From positions 248,001-312,000 of the forward strand of contig JADKBN010000003.1 in the NCBI GenBank assembly GCA_016715065.1: DNA of 64,000 nt, given 5' to 3'. Both the position numbers and the translations under genes were made by a program. Shown here in pieces: positions 51,578 to 60,780 of this stretch (its first letter is position 1; every line of letters starts with the position of its first letter). Source of the DNA: Fibrobacterota bacterium (GTDB taxonomy: Bacteria; Fibrobacterota; Fibrobacteria; UBA5070). The notes under the pieces are model-generated. The model did not search any database, was not told the origin of the DNA, and saw only the letters and a program-made list of their open reading frames with translations.

Positions 51578-54456
51578 ATTCAGTGCGTCATCCCCTTTGG
51601 TTTTTGGTCTGTGCCACGGCTCCGCTGTCGGTTCTGGGGTGGTTTCTCTACCTGAAATTCCGGCTGGTGGCGGTGGACCTCGAGCCGGAGAGCCTCCAGG
51701 CGTGGCACATCGCGCTGGGAGTCTTGGCGGGGCTCGTCGGGACCAGTGTGGTGGTAGGCAGCGTGTTTGGTCTTCGCAAGCGGCCGTTGCCCGCGTCCGT
51801 GGGCGCTTTGACGGCACTGGCAGGGATCGCTGGCCTGACCGCGTTCACTTATTGGATCAATGAGCTGGCTCCTCGGTCGATCCCGCGATGGGTGTTCCGG
51901 GAAGATGACTTGTTGCGGTTGGCTTTCACCTTTGCGATGCCACCCATCGTCTGGGGCCTTTACCAAGTGGCCGCGTCGCTTTCCGAGGGACGGACGGAAT
52001 ATCAAACCAAGCGGGCGCTAGGAGTGGAGCTGGCCGGGGTGTTCGGGATTCCTGGAGGCTTGTTCGTGCTGTTTGCCGTGATCGCGCCCTTGGTTTCCCT
52101 CTCACCCGACTTGCCCCTGGTGACGGTGATGGCCATCGGGTTCGTTTGCTTGACGGCCGTGTTTTTCTACGCGCTGGTGGCCTTGGGACGGCGTTTGGCC
52201 CAGCGCCCGATCCGACGAGGTGGCCCGGTGGATTGGCTGATCCGCCTCGCGGTGATGCTGGCGGCACCGATCGGAGGCTTGGTCTTCAATCGCGGGTTCG
52301 ATTTTCTGTTTGGCAATTTCCGACATCCACTGTGGTTTGTTTTGGCGGGTGTGGGCGGGATCGCGTTTGTTCTGCCGCTTGGCGGGCCTTTCGCCTTGCG
52401 AGTTGCCCACTTTGGCTTGCGGTGCGCGTTGGCGCCGTTCTACGCGTATTTCTTCCTGGTTTTCCTGCCATTCTTGCCGCTTTCCTTGGTGGCCGTGTTC
52501 GCCATCGGGTTTGGATTCCTGATGTTGTCCCCGCTGATCGCCGGGGTGTTCGTGGTCAAGATTTTGCAGTCCGACTGGCTCGCGCTCCGGGAAGGCTCCG
52601 CACGACGGTGGGTGCCGTGGATCGGCTTGGCTTGCATGGCGCTCCTGCCCGCCTTGGTGGCAGCCGACGCGATTTGGAAGCGCCAGCAATTTCGGTTGGT
52701 GATGGAATATGCCTATGACGCGCCGGGGCATCCAATGGATCTGGAGGGCCTGGATGTGGCAAGTTTCGTCTCCGGCTTGCAGGTCATGGAGGCCAAATGG
52801 GGAAGATCCTCCGGACTTTTCGGAATGAACGCCTCGGAGATTCCCTACCTGGACGAATTTCGCGATTGGCTGATTTTCGACAACCTCGCGCTGTCGGAGG
52901 GCCGCATGGACCAGTTGAAAACTCTTTTCGGTTCGTCGGAACCATCCATCGATGCACCCTCGCCTTCACCAGTCGCCTCGGTCCCTGCCAAGGAGCCTGC
53001 TTGGCGCCAGGCCAGGCGCCGGGAATCCGCCGATGTCCGGATGGACAGCACGGCTCGTCGCATCGCGGGGATCGGGTCGACCTGGCTGGATCTGCACCTG
53101 GTCCGGCGAAGACAAATTCCGGACACGAACAACTCCTGGAGCGTCACTCGTCCGGGTGAATACCAAGCCACGTTGGGATTGCCGCGCGACGTGTTCGTGG
53201 ATGCCTACACCTTGGACGTGGGGGACTCCGTCCACCAGGGCGTGTTGGCGGAGCGGCGTACGGCGACCTGGATCTACAACCAGATCACCGCCACCAACCG
53301 CGATCCCGGCCTCTTGCGCTACGTGGAGGGATCGTCGGACCTGGAGCTTCGCGTGTTCCCGTTCTCCAACGGCGAAACGCGCCGCACCTCCATCCGGTTT
53401 CTGCACGAGAGACCGGCCAAATTCTGGATCGGGAAGACCCAGGTGGATCTGGGGGGCGAAGACCGGTCCCGCATCCGCGAATTTCCCGGCCTGGGGATGG
53501 TGATCCCCGAGCCTGCTTTGGCCAGCCTTCCCAAACGCCTGGCTGTGGTCCGCTACCACTTCGTGCTCGATGCCTCCCAGGCGGCCCGAAGCGGGAGCGC
53601 GGCCTTGGCGGCATCCCTGGAAAGTTTCCTGAAGCGTGCGGCGCTGCCAGCGGGGTCGGTCAAGGTCTACGCCATGAACGTGCGCGGCAGCGAGATTTCC
53701 GGGAGCCCCGATTGGAGCACGCGTTATCGCGCAGGTCGCTTCGAGGGAGGATTCTTCTTCGAGCGAGCCCTCAAGCACATCCTATCTGACAATCTTCGGC
53801 GCGGATCGGACACCGTTCCGGTGGTCGTGGCGGTCTCGGATCGGACGCGTTTCGTTTTCCTGAAGGACGACCTCGACCAGTTCGTGGTCGCGTCGCCCGG
53901 AGTAGGGGCCTTTCTCCAGCTGGATCGCACCGGGGCACTGACGCGTCGTGATTTCGAGTCCGGCGAACGCGTGCGATTCGACGAACTGGCAGGTGCCGAT
54001 TCGGTGGGCATCGTGAAGGATGGGAAGGGGCGGCAGTATCTGGTCCCCCTCCATGCCGGCAGTGTCCTGCTTCCCTTCGCGGACTCGACGCGGATTCCGT
54101 CTTCCGATGCCAAGATCTCGGCCTGGGAGCACGCCGCGGCCATCGCCCTCAAGGAGTCGCAATCGACGCTGTTCGCGCGTGCGGGCGACGCCACGTGGAA
54201 GGAGGTCCTGCGGGAAAGCTTCGCGCACGGGATCCTCTCGCGATCCACCGCTTACCTGGCCATGGAAACCGCCACCCAGGAAAACATGCTCCGTGCCAAA
54301 CAACAGGAAGTCCTGCAGGGCGATCGAAACATGGACATCGATCGCCGGGAAGGACCCCAGACGCGCATGAGCGAGCCTGGAATTTGGATTTTGCTCCCCG
54401 TGCTGGGTCTGGTCTGGTTCCAGCGTCGTCGGCGCCTGCGGGTACAGCAAAGCTGA
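51574..54456 (+). CDS. MSEP-CTERM sorting-domain protein (VIT/vWA-like)
   Basis: A 960-residue protein. The first 370 residues hold about ten membrane helices. A VIT-like domain follows at about 530-620 (DAYTLDVGDSVHQGVLAERR, YNQITATNRDPGLLRYVEG), then a degenerate vWA-like domain (YHFVLDASQAARSGSAALAA). The C terminus is the sorting signal: MSEP at 932-935, hydrophobic IWILLPVLGLVWF, then RRRR. This is the known MSEP-CTERM architecture found next to exosortase K. It is the only candidate substrate in the window. Its function after processing is unknown. Confidence 0.88.
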   Translation: MNSVRHPLWFLVCATAPLSVLGWFLYLKFRLVAVDLEPESLQAWHIALGVLAGLVGTSVVVGSVFGLRKRPLPASVGALTALAGIAGLTAFTYWINELAPRSIPRWVFREDDLLRLAFTFAMPPIVWGLYQVAASLSEGRTEYQTKRALGVELAGVFGIPGGLFVLFAVIAPLVSLSPDLPLVTVMAIGFVCLTAVFFYALVALGRRLAQRPIRRGGPVDWLIRLAVMLAAPIGGLVFNRGFDFLFGNFRHPLWFVLAGVGGIAFVLPLGGPFALRVAHFGLRCALAPFYAYFFLVFLPFLPLSLVAVFAIGFGFLMLSPLIAGVFVVKILQSDWLALREGSARRWVPWIGLACMALLPALVAADAIWKRQQFRLVMEYAYDAPGHPMDLEGLDVASFVSGLQVMEAKWGRSSGLFGMNASEIPYLDEFRDWLIFDNLALSEGRMDQLKTLFGSSEPSIDAPSPSPVASVPAKEPAWRQARRRESADVRMDSTARRIAGIGSTWLDLHLVRRRQIPDTNNSWSVTRPGEYQATLGLPRDVFVDAYTLDVGDSVHQGVLAERRTATWIYNQITATNRDPGLLRYVEGSSDLELRVFPFSNGETRRTSIRFLHERPAKFWIGKTQVDLGGEDRSRIREFPGLGMVIPEPALASLPKRLAVVRYHFVLDASQAARSGSAALAASLESFLKRAALPAGSVKVYAMNVRGSEISGSPDWSTRYRAGRFEGGFFFERALKHILSDNLRRGSDTVPVVVAVSDRTRFVFLKDDLDQFVVASPGVGAFLQLDRTGALTRRDFESGERVRFDELAGADSVGIVKDGKGRQYLVPLHAGSVLLPFADSTRIPSSDAKISAWEHAAAIALKESQSTLFARAGDATWKEVLRESFAHGILSRSTAYLAMETATQENMLRAKQQEVLQGDRNMDIDRREGPQTRMSEPGIWILLPVLGLVWFQRRRRLRVQQS

Positions 54457-54508
54457 AATCGCCATTGGCGGGAATGCGGATGGCGATGATCGATCGGGGG
54501 GCTGGCTT

Positions 54509-55009
54509 GTGAGCATCCACATGTCGAGATTCGGCTCTGTCTGGGGTCTGTGGTCGATCGATTGGTCGGAACATCCCGCCGGTCCGGTGCTCCATCGCCT
54601 GGGGTTTCCCGAGGGGACTCCTTCCGAGCACTCGCGATCGGTCGCAGCCCTGCCTCCACCTCCGATCCACGATCTTGTGGACAAAATCCGACGCCACCTT
54701 TCCGGCGATCTCCAGGACTTCGCACCAGTGGCGGTGGATCTGTCCGGGGCCACGCGGTTCACCCGCGAGGTGTGCGAGTGGATTCGTGCGATCCCGCCCG
54801 GCGAGGTGCGCACCTACGGCGAGGTCGCTCGCGCGATGGGCAAACCCGGGGCTGCGCGGGCAGTGGGACAAGCCTTGTCGCGAAATCCCATCGGCCTGGT
54901 GGTGCCCTGCCATCGCGTGGTGGGTGCCGGTGGCCTGACAGGTTTTTCCGCCCCGGGTGGCCTGGCCACCAAGGAGCGGCTTCTCCGCTTGGAACGAGCG
55001 CGGCTCTAG
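54509..55009 (+). CDS. ogt: O6-alkylguanine-DNA alkyltransferase
   Basis: Suicide DNA-repair protein that moves alkyl groups from O6-alkylguanine to its own Cys134 in VVPCHRVVGAGG. The preceding helix-turn-helix is PPGEVRTYGEVARAMGKPGAARAVG. At 166 residues it is an Ogt/AGT type without an Ada domain. GTG 54509 is preceded by a G-rich ribosome-binding site (GGGGGG). ATG 54521 is an alternative. Confidence 0.94.
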   Translation: MSIHMSRFGSVWGLWSIDWSEHPAGPVLHRLGFPEGTPSEHSRSVAALPPPPIHDLVDKIRRHLSGDLQDFAPVAVDLSGATRFTREVCEWIRAIPPGEVRTYGEVARAMGKPGAARAVGQALSRNPIGLVVPCHRVVGAGGLTGFSAPGGLATKERLLRLERARL

Positions 55010-55021
55010 GTTCGGGAGATT

Positions 55022-55684
55022 CTAGACGTGTTCGAACAGATCCACACGCCAGCCGTCGGCGGCGCCGTATCCAGCCAGCACGAACTCCACGTGGAGTTCC
55101 AACGCCTGCATGGCCTTGGAGGCCAGTTCCATCGCCGAGATTCCCGAAGGCAACGACGGGCGGGCTTCCAACATGCGGATGAGGCTCTTGTAGATCGCCA
55201 CCAGGTGCAACACGTCGTTGGCGGCGTATTTGAGCTGTTGTTCCGACAGGTCTTCGCGCGACCAATCGGTCTGTTGCATCTGCTTGTCCAGCTCGATCCC
55301 CAGGAACTCCCGCACCAGGTCCTTCAAGCCATGCGACTGCGTGTAGGTGCGCACCAAGCGGCTCGCAGCTCGTGTGCAAAAGAACGGCCCGACCTTCACA
55401 CCAAGACTTTGACGCAGGAACGCGACGTCCGTGGTTGCGAAGTGGAAGAGCTTGAGCACCGAGGGGTTTTCCAGCAAGGCCCGCAGGCGTGGGGGGCAAT
55501 CCGACAAACCTGCCGTGCGCACCAGCGCGACGTTCCCCAGATGGTCGCCGACTTGGACCAGCAGAACCTGGTCCCGACCAAGACGCAAGCCATGAAGTTC
55601 GGTGTCGACGGCGATTTCGGGAAGTTTCGACCAATCGGAAAGCTGGGATTCGGTCAGGTCGGATTGTAGATGGAACGTATTCAA
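55022..55684 (-). CDS. RNase D-like 3'-5' exonuclease
   Basis: A 220-residue DEDDy exonuclease. The motifs are AVDTELHGL (Exo I, D and E), HFATTDVAFL (Exo II) and LKYAANDVLHLVAIY (Exo III, Tyr and Asp). It lacks the HRDC domain of full RNase D. It probably trims tRNA or other structured RNA ends. The start is TTG at 55684, in a TTGA overlap with the upstream acyltransferase gene. No ATG gives the N-terminal part of the domain. It is the last gene of the lgt operon. Confidence 0.9.
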   Translation of the reverse strand: MNTFHLQSDLTESQLSDWSKLPEIAVDTELHGLRLGRDQVLLVQVGDHLGNVALVRTAGLSDCPPRLRALLENPSVLKLFHFATTDVAFLRQSLGVKVGPFFCTRAASRLVRTYTQSHGLKDLVREFLGIELDKQMQQTDWSREDLSEQQLKYAANDVLHLVAIYKSLIRMLEARPSLPSGISAMELASKAMQALELHVEFVLAGYGAADGWRVDLFEHV

Positions 55685-56730
55685 GAGCGAGCTCCTCGGG
55701 AATCGAAGCAATACATCGAAATCATTCCGAGGCCTGCCACGGTGAAAGTGACCACCAACCAGGTCCAGGATTGGCTGGAAAGGGATGGAGGCAAAATCAC
55801 CGCAATGACACCCAGAACCGCGAAATGGGCGAGATAGTAGACCAGACCGTGCCTTCCCAGCGCGGAGAGCGCGGTCAAACGATGCGGGAAACGGTCGGTG
55901 ACCATGCTGAAAAATTGGCCGCAAAGTCCGGCCATAGCGACCAGCACGGGCAGAAGCGACAGAGTCGGTGTATTGAACCGCGCAAGGAAAGGTCGGGTGG
56001 GGACACCTTGGATCAGGTCGGAGATCATCGCAAACCCATTGCGGGAATGTTTGATGGTGACGACGTACTCTTGAGTGCTTCTTTCGATGCCCCAGTCACC
56101 ATCCCAAAGGTTGCGAAATCCGATTTTGTAACTCAAGAACAGGATCACCAATGCTCCCATGGTTCCCGCGATCGCCTCGTAGGACTTGTTGCGATCCAGA
56201 AGCCGATCGCCGAGGATCCCGGCAAGGAAAATGGGTAGGTTGGGCAAAAGGGCGAAGGTTCCGCTGTTGAGCCCATCAACCCGAATGCCTCGGGAATCGA
56301 AGAGCGCGCGAACCACCACGGAGGCGACCAACAGACCGATGGCTAGAGCCGTGCGCGGCAGAATCAATGCCCCGATCGCGATCGTCCAGGCAAGGCACCC
56401 GAGGACACCGGTGGAGACGATGGACTCCGGCCACTGGAGACCTGAATACGCGAAAAAGACCGCGGCGGAAATGCTGAACAAGATCCCCGAGCGCACCCAT
56501 TGGCGCTTGCGCCAGGCAGGAACATCGGTAGTGCGGCGATGGCTGCGGGACAGACCCCAACCCGCTACGAGAAAGAAAATGGCGGGCGTGACGGGCTCGA
56601 TACGAAACAGCCATTGGGCGAAGTCCGGCAGGGAGTCCGGTCTGAACATGCGCAGCGCGTGCGTGGAGGTCATCAAGACCATCGCAAATCCGCGAACGGC
56701 ATCGATTCCCAGGTCACGCTGTTGATTCAT
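55681..56730 (-). CDS. Heparan-alpha-glucosaminide N-acetyltransferase-like membrane protein
   Basis: A 349-residue membrane protein with about ten helices. It starts LGIDAVRGFAMVLMTSTHALRMF, the pattern of DUF1624/acyltransferase-3-like proteins in which the early His is thought to be important for acyl transfer across the membrane. A catalytic function on a surface glycan or lipid is inferred. The start overlaps the TPR gene stop (ATGA) and the stop overlaps the exonuclease start (TTGA), so it is fully embedded in the operon. Confidence 0.8.
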   Translation of the reverse strand: MNQQRDLGIDAVRGFAMVLMTSTHALRMFRPDSLPDFAQWLFRIEPVTPAIFFLVAGWGLSRSHRRTTDVPAWRKRQWVRSGILFSISAAVFFAYSGLQWPESIVSTGVLGCLAWTIAIGALILPRTALAIGLLVASVVVRALFDSRGIRVDGLNSGTFALLPNLPIFLAGILGDRLLDRNKSYEAIAGTMGALVILFLSYKIGFRNLWDGDWGIERSTQEYVVTIKHSRNGFAMISDLIQGVPTRPFLARFNTPTLSLLPVLVAMAGLCGQFFSMVTDRFPHRLTALSALGRHGLVYYLAHFAVLGVIAVILPPSLSSQSWTWLVVTFTVAGLGMISMYCFDSRGARS

Positions 56731-58376
56731 TGCAGGGTTGTATCCATTGCCATCGCCACCAACGCGCAAATTCCACCCTCCGGAACGCGTTCTTTCTGGA
56801 CGCGGATCAAGCCAAGTCGTTTGGCCGAGCTGCTCTGCACCGCCATGAATTCGTAAGTGTCTGTGGTCTCCCACCAGACAGACTCCACCTGTCCCCACGG
56901 CGGACACATCTTGGTTTCGTTGAAGGTACCGGAGCCGGCCTGGAGAGCATTCAGCCGAATTCCCTCCTCCAGCAAATCGATGCTCGCTTTGCCCGCATCG
57001 CGCAGAACTGCCTGGATTGCCCAAAGACCGGAAGAATCGAAACGGGACCCGTGAAAGTGTTCGATCCCCCACATGGTACGGCGCTCTGCCAGCACATTCG
57101 GAGCTGGTTTTTGGAAGCGCCCAGGACCGAATTGAGCAATGAATTGTTCTTGGGAAACGCCCCAGGCGATGCGGTAATGGCCCAGATCGTACCAGCGGGT
57201 GTCGCCAAGTCCTGCGGCAACGGCGGAGTCGCCATGGGATTTGGCGAAGACTTTCGCTTTTTCTTCCAGAAGTTTGCGATTCTCCCGGGTCCACTCGACC
57301 AACCCTGGTACCGTGGAATCGATGTCCAGCGCGCGCTTGAAGGATTCTCCCGCTTGCGCAAGGTAGCCCTGTTCCTGTAGTGCGCGACCCAGGGCGAAGT
57401 GCAACGGAGCGGAACGCGGATAGGTCCTGGTGAGGGGAGTGAGGAGCTCCACGGCGAATCCGGTTTGCTTGGTGCTGATCCCGCCGATGCCGGTTCCTGT
57501 CCGGGCGGGGCCGTGCAGGGGCTTCAGTCCCAGCGTTCGCAATGCGTCTTCCGCTTGGGGCAGACGGCCTCCAGACAGGGCGGACACGTAATCCTTGCGC
57601 GCCGAAGCGGTATCGCCGCGGGATTCGGCGAGCAAGCCGCGAATCCAGAAGTAGCGAGGTTCGTTCGGCGTGTGCTGCAAGCCCAGCTTCACCGCTTCCA
57701 AGGCGGAGTCGTCGCGCTCGCGTGTCAGAAGAATTTCGGCGAGCAGGTCGTACCGGCGCTGGCCTTTTTCGGCGAGCGAAATGGAAAGCTGCGAGAGCCG
57801 CTGGGCACGCAACAGGTTCCCGAGTTTCAACTCGATCGCCGCCAGCTCCTCGATCCCTTCCCGGAAGGTCGGCGCGAAGTCGATCGCTCTGGTCAGAGTT
57901 TCATGGGCTTCCTTCAGCTTGCTTTGGCTGGTGAGTCGCTTGGCATGCAATAGGAGCAGCCAAGGGTGCCCGGGGTCCAAGGAAAGGCCTTTTTGGACCA
58001 TCGTGTCGGCCGTGGCCGTGTCCTTGGCGGTACGCTTTTCGTATCTCCACAACGCAGCGAAGTATCGGGCTTCCGCCAGGGCAGGGGCGCGCCGGAGGAT
58101 TTCTTCGATCATGTCCGTGCCGCGAGCCCCTTCGCCGGTCTTGTGCGCATCCAGCGCTCGTTGCAGCAGGTTGCGGTCGGCGCTGGACACGCCGGGTAGT
58201 TTTCCGGGAAGCTGGACCTCCCGGCCCTTGAACAAGGTGGTGTCGGAAGGAAAACCCATGGGAACGGAGGCAGGATGGACGACGCCTCCTGAAGCCTTCC
58301 ACCACCACAGTCCTCCGGCAGTGGCGACAGCCACGATTCCTAGGCCGACGACCCAGAAACGACGATTGATCTTCAT
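56727..58376 (-). CDS. Membrane-anchored TPR protein
   Basis: A 549-residue protein with one N-terminal transmembrane segment (FWVVGLGIVAVATAGGLWWW) followed by tetratricopeptide-like helical repeats over about residues 65-350 (for example HPWLLLLHAKRLTSQSKLKEAHETLTRAIDFAP and APLHFALGRALQEQGYLAQAGESFKRALDIDS). The C-terminal 190 residues form a separate domain of unknown type. It is probably a scaffold at the periplasmic face. It starts 5 bp after the sigma factor stop and overlaps the acyltransferase gene by 4 bp. Confidence 0.82.
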   Translation of the reverse strand: MKINRRFWVVGLGIVAVATAGGLWWWKASGGVVHPASVPMGFPSDTTLFKGREVQLPGKLPGVSSADRNLLQRALDAHKTGEGARGTDMIEEILRRAPALAEARYFAALWRYEKRTAKDTATADTMVQKGLSLDPGHPWLLLLHAKRLTSQSKLKEAHETLTRAIDFAPTFREGIEELAAIELKLGNLLRAQRLSQLSISLAEKGQRRYDLLAEILLTRERDDSALEAVKLGLQHTPNEPRYFWIRGLLAESRGDTASARKDYVSALSGGRLPQAEDALRTLGLKPLHGPARTGTGIGGISTKQTGFAVELLTPLTRTYPRSAPLHFALGRALQEQGYLAQAGESFKRALDIDSTVPGLVEWTRENRKLLEEKAKVFAKSHGDSAVAAGLGDTRWYDLGHYRIAWGVSQEQFIAQFGPGRFQKPAPNVLAERRTMWGIEHFHGSRFDSSGLWAIQAVLRDAGKASIDLLEEGIRLNALQAGSGTFNETKMCPPWGQVESVWWETTDTYEFMAVQSSSAKRLGLIRVQKERVPEGGICALVAMAMDTTLQ

Positions 58377-58381
58377 GCGGT

Positions 58382-59227
58382 TCAGTCCGAGGGCCCTCCG
58401 GATAGGAAGGGTGAGAGAATATCGCGCGCTTCCTTGTTCTTCAGAAGCTTGTTCAGGCTTTTGTTTTTGATTTGCCGTACGCGTTCGCGAGTTAGCCGGA
58501 GTTCCCGGCCGATCTCGTCGAAGGTGAATTCTTTGCTGTAGTTGATGCCGTAGTACATGCGAAGGACTTTCGCCTCGCGCTCGGTCAGATTGTCATCCAG
58601 CATCTTGTCGAGCATTTTTTTCAGCTCGGCCATTTCCGATTCGAGCTCCTGCTCGCCGTCGGTTCCCAACATATCCAAAAGGGTGGTGGTGTTTTCGCCA
58701 TCGTCGGACCCGCCGATTGGAGAGTTCAGCGAAATTTCTTCCATCTTCTCGAGAAGCTCCGGAATTTCTTCCGCGTAGTCCTTGAACTCGGGACTCTCGA
58801 TGGTCTTGGCATAATCGCCGCCACTTTTTGCCAAGGCGCGCTTGAACCGATGCGCCAAGGCAAGCTTGTTGGGGGGGATGCGAACCGTGCCCACCTGATC
58901 GAACAACGCCTTTTGGATGCCTTGGCGAATCCACCAGACGGCATAGGAAATGAACTTCACCTCCTTGGTTTCGTCGAAGCGTTGGGCGGCCTTGAACAGA
59001 CCGATGTTTCCTTCCGAGATCAGCTCCAGCAGCGAAAGACCGCGGTTTTGGTACCGGCGCGCCACGGAAACGACAAACCGCAGATTGCCCGTGATGAGCC
59101 TGTCTTGTGCATCCTTGTCTTCCGGGTCCACCTTGAGGCGACGGATATACGCTCGCTCCTCTTCCAAGGTGAGGACCGGATGGCGATGCAGGTCGCGGAT
59201 GTAGAGTTGCTCGTTGAGATTGGTCAT
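58382..59227 (-). CDS. RNA polymerase sigma-70 factor (compact RpoD type)
   Basis: A 281-residue sigma factor. Region 1.2 is YIRDLHRHPVLTLEEE, region 2 is NLRFVVSVARRYQNRGLSLLELISEGNIG and KFISYAVWWIRQGIQKAL, followed by a charged insert of about 70 residues (KSGGDYAKTIESPEFKD...), and region 4 is LTEREAKVLRMYYGI and TFDEIGRELRLTRERVRQI. It lacks region 1.1 and the long non-conserved region, like the short primary sigma factors of Bacteroidota-related phyla. It may be the housekeeping factor or a close group 2 paralog. It is 1 bp from lgt. Confidence 0.9.
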   Translation of the reverse strand: MTNLNEQLYIRDLHRHPVLTLEEERAYIRRLKVDPEDKDAQDRLITGNLRFVVSVARRYQNRGLSLLELISEGNIGLFKAAQRFDETKEVKFISYAVWWIRQGIQKALFDQVGTVRIPPNKLALAHRFKRALAKSGGDYAKTIESPEFKDYAEEIPELLEKMEEISLNSPIGGSDDGENTTTLLDMLGTDGEQELESEMAELKKMLDKMLDDNLTEREAKVLRMYYGINYSKEFTFDEIGRELRLTRERVRQIKNKSLNKLLKNKEARDILSPFLSGGPSD

Positions 59228-59228
59228 T

Positions 59229-60110
59229 TCACCCCCGGACGGGAACCTCGCGGGCCGGGAAGAACAGAAGCGTCGCCCCGACCAAGATCATGGTCGAGCA
59301 TAGCACTTGTCCCATCGAAAGTGAGCCGAGAACAAATCCCAATTGGGTGTCGGGCTCCCGGGTGAATTCGACAGCGAAACGGACAAGTCCATACCCGATC
59401 AGGTACAGCGCGAACATGCGCCCCTTGAAAAAAGGTCGATTTTTGAGCGCCCACAGCACGGCCCACATCAGCAGTCCCTCGCCCAAGGCTTCGTAGAGCT
59501 GGCTGGGGTGGCGCAAGGGAGGGGCGATGCCGTTGAGCGGCGAACCCAGGGACGTATCGGCGGGAAACCGGATGGCCCAAGCCACGTCCGTGACGCGCCC
59601 CCAAAGTTCACCGTTGAGGAAGTTTCCGAACCGCCCGAACATGTAGCCCAAAGGGATGGCCGGAATGATCAGGTCTGCAAAGCGCATGGGATTGATGCGG
59701 TTACGCAGCGAGAAGAGGATGTGCCCGATGGCGAACCCGGCCAGTCCGCCATGGTAGGACATGCCGGAAATCCCCGTGAACCGAACACCCCCTTCCGAGT
59801 CCGAACCGAACGGGAAGAAAATTTCGAGAGGGTGTTGGGAGAAATAGCCCCAGTTATAGAAAAGGACGTACCCGATCCGGCCGCCGACCAGGACACCGAC
59901 CACTGCCCAGGTAAGAAGCCGATCGACATGGTCGCGGGAGATTTCCCACGTTTCGCGTTTGAGCCTTCGCGTCACAAGCCAATAGGCGACGCCAAAGGCG
60001 ACAGCGTACATAAGTCCATACCAGCGCACGGCGAGGGGACCCAACTGGATCGCCACGGGATCCAAGTGCCACTGGATGTGTTCCCAATCAAATGGAGCGG
60101 TAACGGGCAT
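59229..60110 (-). CDS. lgt: Prolipoprotein diacylglyceryl transferase
   Basis: Transfers diacylglycerol from phosphatidylglycerol to the lipobox Cys of prolipoproteins, including the several encoded in this window. The 293-residue membrane protein has the Lgt signature GRFGNFLNGELWGRVTD, the essential YHGGL and RHPSQLYEAL. Length is typical. It is the first gene of the lgt, sigma, TPR, acyltransferase, exonuclease operon. The gap of 188 bp upstream contains the rplS terminator and otherwise nothing I can name. Confidence 0.96.
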   Translation of the reverse strand: MPVTAPFDWEHIQWHLDPVAIQLGPLAVRWYGLMYAVAFGVAYWLVTRRLKRETWEISRDHVDRLLTWAVVGVLVGGRIGYVLFYNWGYFSQHPLEIFFPFGSDSEGGVRFTGISGMSYHGGLAGFAIGHILFSLRNRINPMRFADLIIPAIPLGYMFGRFGNFLNGELWGRVTDVAWAIRFPADTSLGSPLNGIAPPLRHPSQLYEALGEGLLMWAVLWALKNRPFFKGRMFALYLIGYGLVRFAVEFTREPDTQLGFVLGSLSMGQVLCSTMILVGATLLFFPAREVPVRG

Positions 60111-60237
60111 AACCTCGAAAGGTAGACAAGGCTAGGCCCTGAAACGAGATGTCAGCGACCGTCTGCGCAAGGAAAGAAGCCCAATTCGTCCGGTGGGATT
60201 TGCGGCGAAGCACCGATGGAAGAAATACATAAACTGA

Positions 60238-60270
60238 AAAAAGGGGAAAGCCACAGGCTTTCCCCTTTTT
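60238..60270 (-). terminator. Intrinsic terminator after rplS
   Basis: GGGGAAAGCC-ACA-GGCTTTCCCC stem flanked by A- and T-runs on both sides, so it can work in both directions. On the minus strand it lies 29 bp past the rplS stop. Confidence 0.92.
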
Positions 60271-60298
60271 CGTGGAGTTGAACCCTCCGCGAGTTTGA

Positions 60299-60697
60299 TC
60301 AGGCCTTGGCTTTGGCCTTCGCCTTGACCTTCGCCTTGGAGCGGTCGTCCTTGGTCGAACGATCCTTGATGCGGGTCGCCTTGCCGGTGAGCTCGCGCAT
60401 GTAGAAGATGCGAGCGCGACGGACCAATCCTTCGCGGACGACTTCCAAAGAAGCGATGCGAGGGGAGTGCATCGGGAAGATGCGCTCGACTGCCACGTTG
60501 CCGCTGAGCTTGCGGACGGTGAACATGGTGGAAACGCCTGCGCCGCGAACTTGGATCACCACGCCCTGGAAGGGCTGGATGCGTTCTTTGTCGCCTTCGA
60601 CGATCTTGTAGTTGACCTTGACAGTGTCGCCAGCGCGGAACTTCGGCAGATCGCTGCGCAGGTTCTGAAACTGGATGGCCTGGAGTGTGATGGACAT
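60299..60697 (-). CDS. rplS: 50S ribosomal protein L19
   Basis: A 132-residue ribosomal protein at the 30S-50S interface. The core is FRAGDTVKVNYKIVEGDKERIQPFQGVVIQ, SFT-type TVRKLSGNVAVERIFPMHSP and VRRARIFYMRELTGKATRI. It has an added lysine/alanine-rich tail (KAKVKAKAKAKA) beyond the normal end of the family. It has its own terminator and lies divergent from rpmG with the STAS gene between. The usual trmD/rimM neighbours are absent downstream. Confidence 0.96.
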   Translation of the reverse strand: MSITLQAIQFQNLRSDLPKFRAGDTVKVNYKIVEGDKERIQPFQGVVIQVRGAGVSTMFTVRKLSGNVAVERIFPMHSPRIASLEVVREGLVRRARIFYMRELTGKATRIKDRSTKDDRSKAKVKAKAKAKA

Positions 60698-60780
60698 TCT
60701 GCGTGTCTCCGAGAATTACGTAAGGAGGCCAAATGTATAAACAACTTGAGATTGCGCAAGGGAAGAACCCGGCAAACCTT

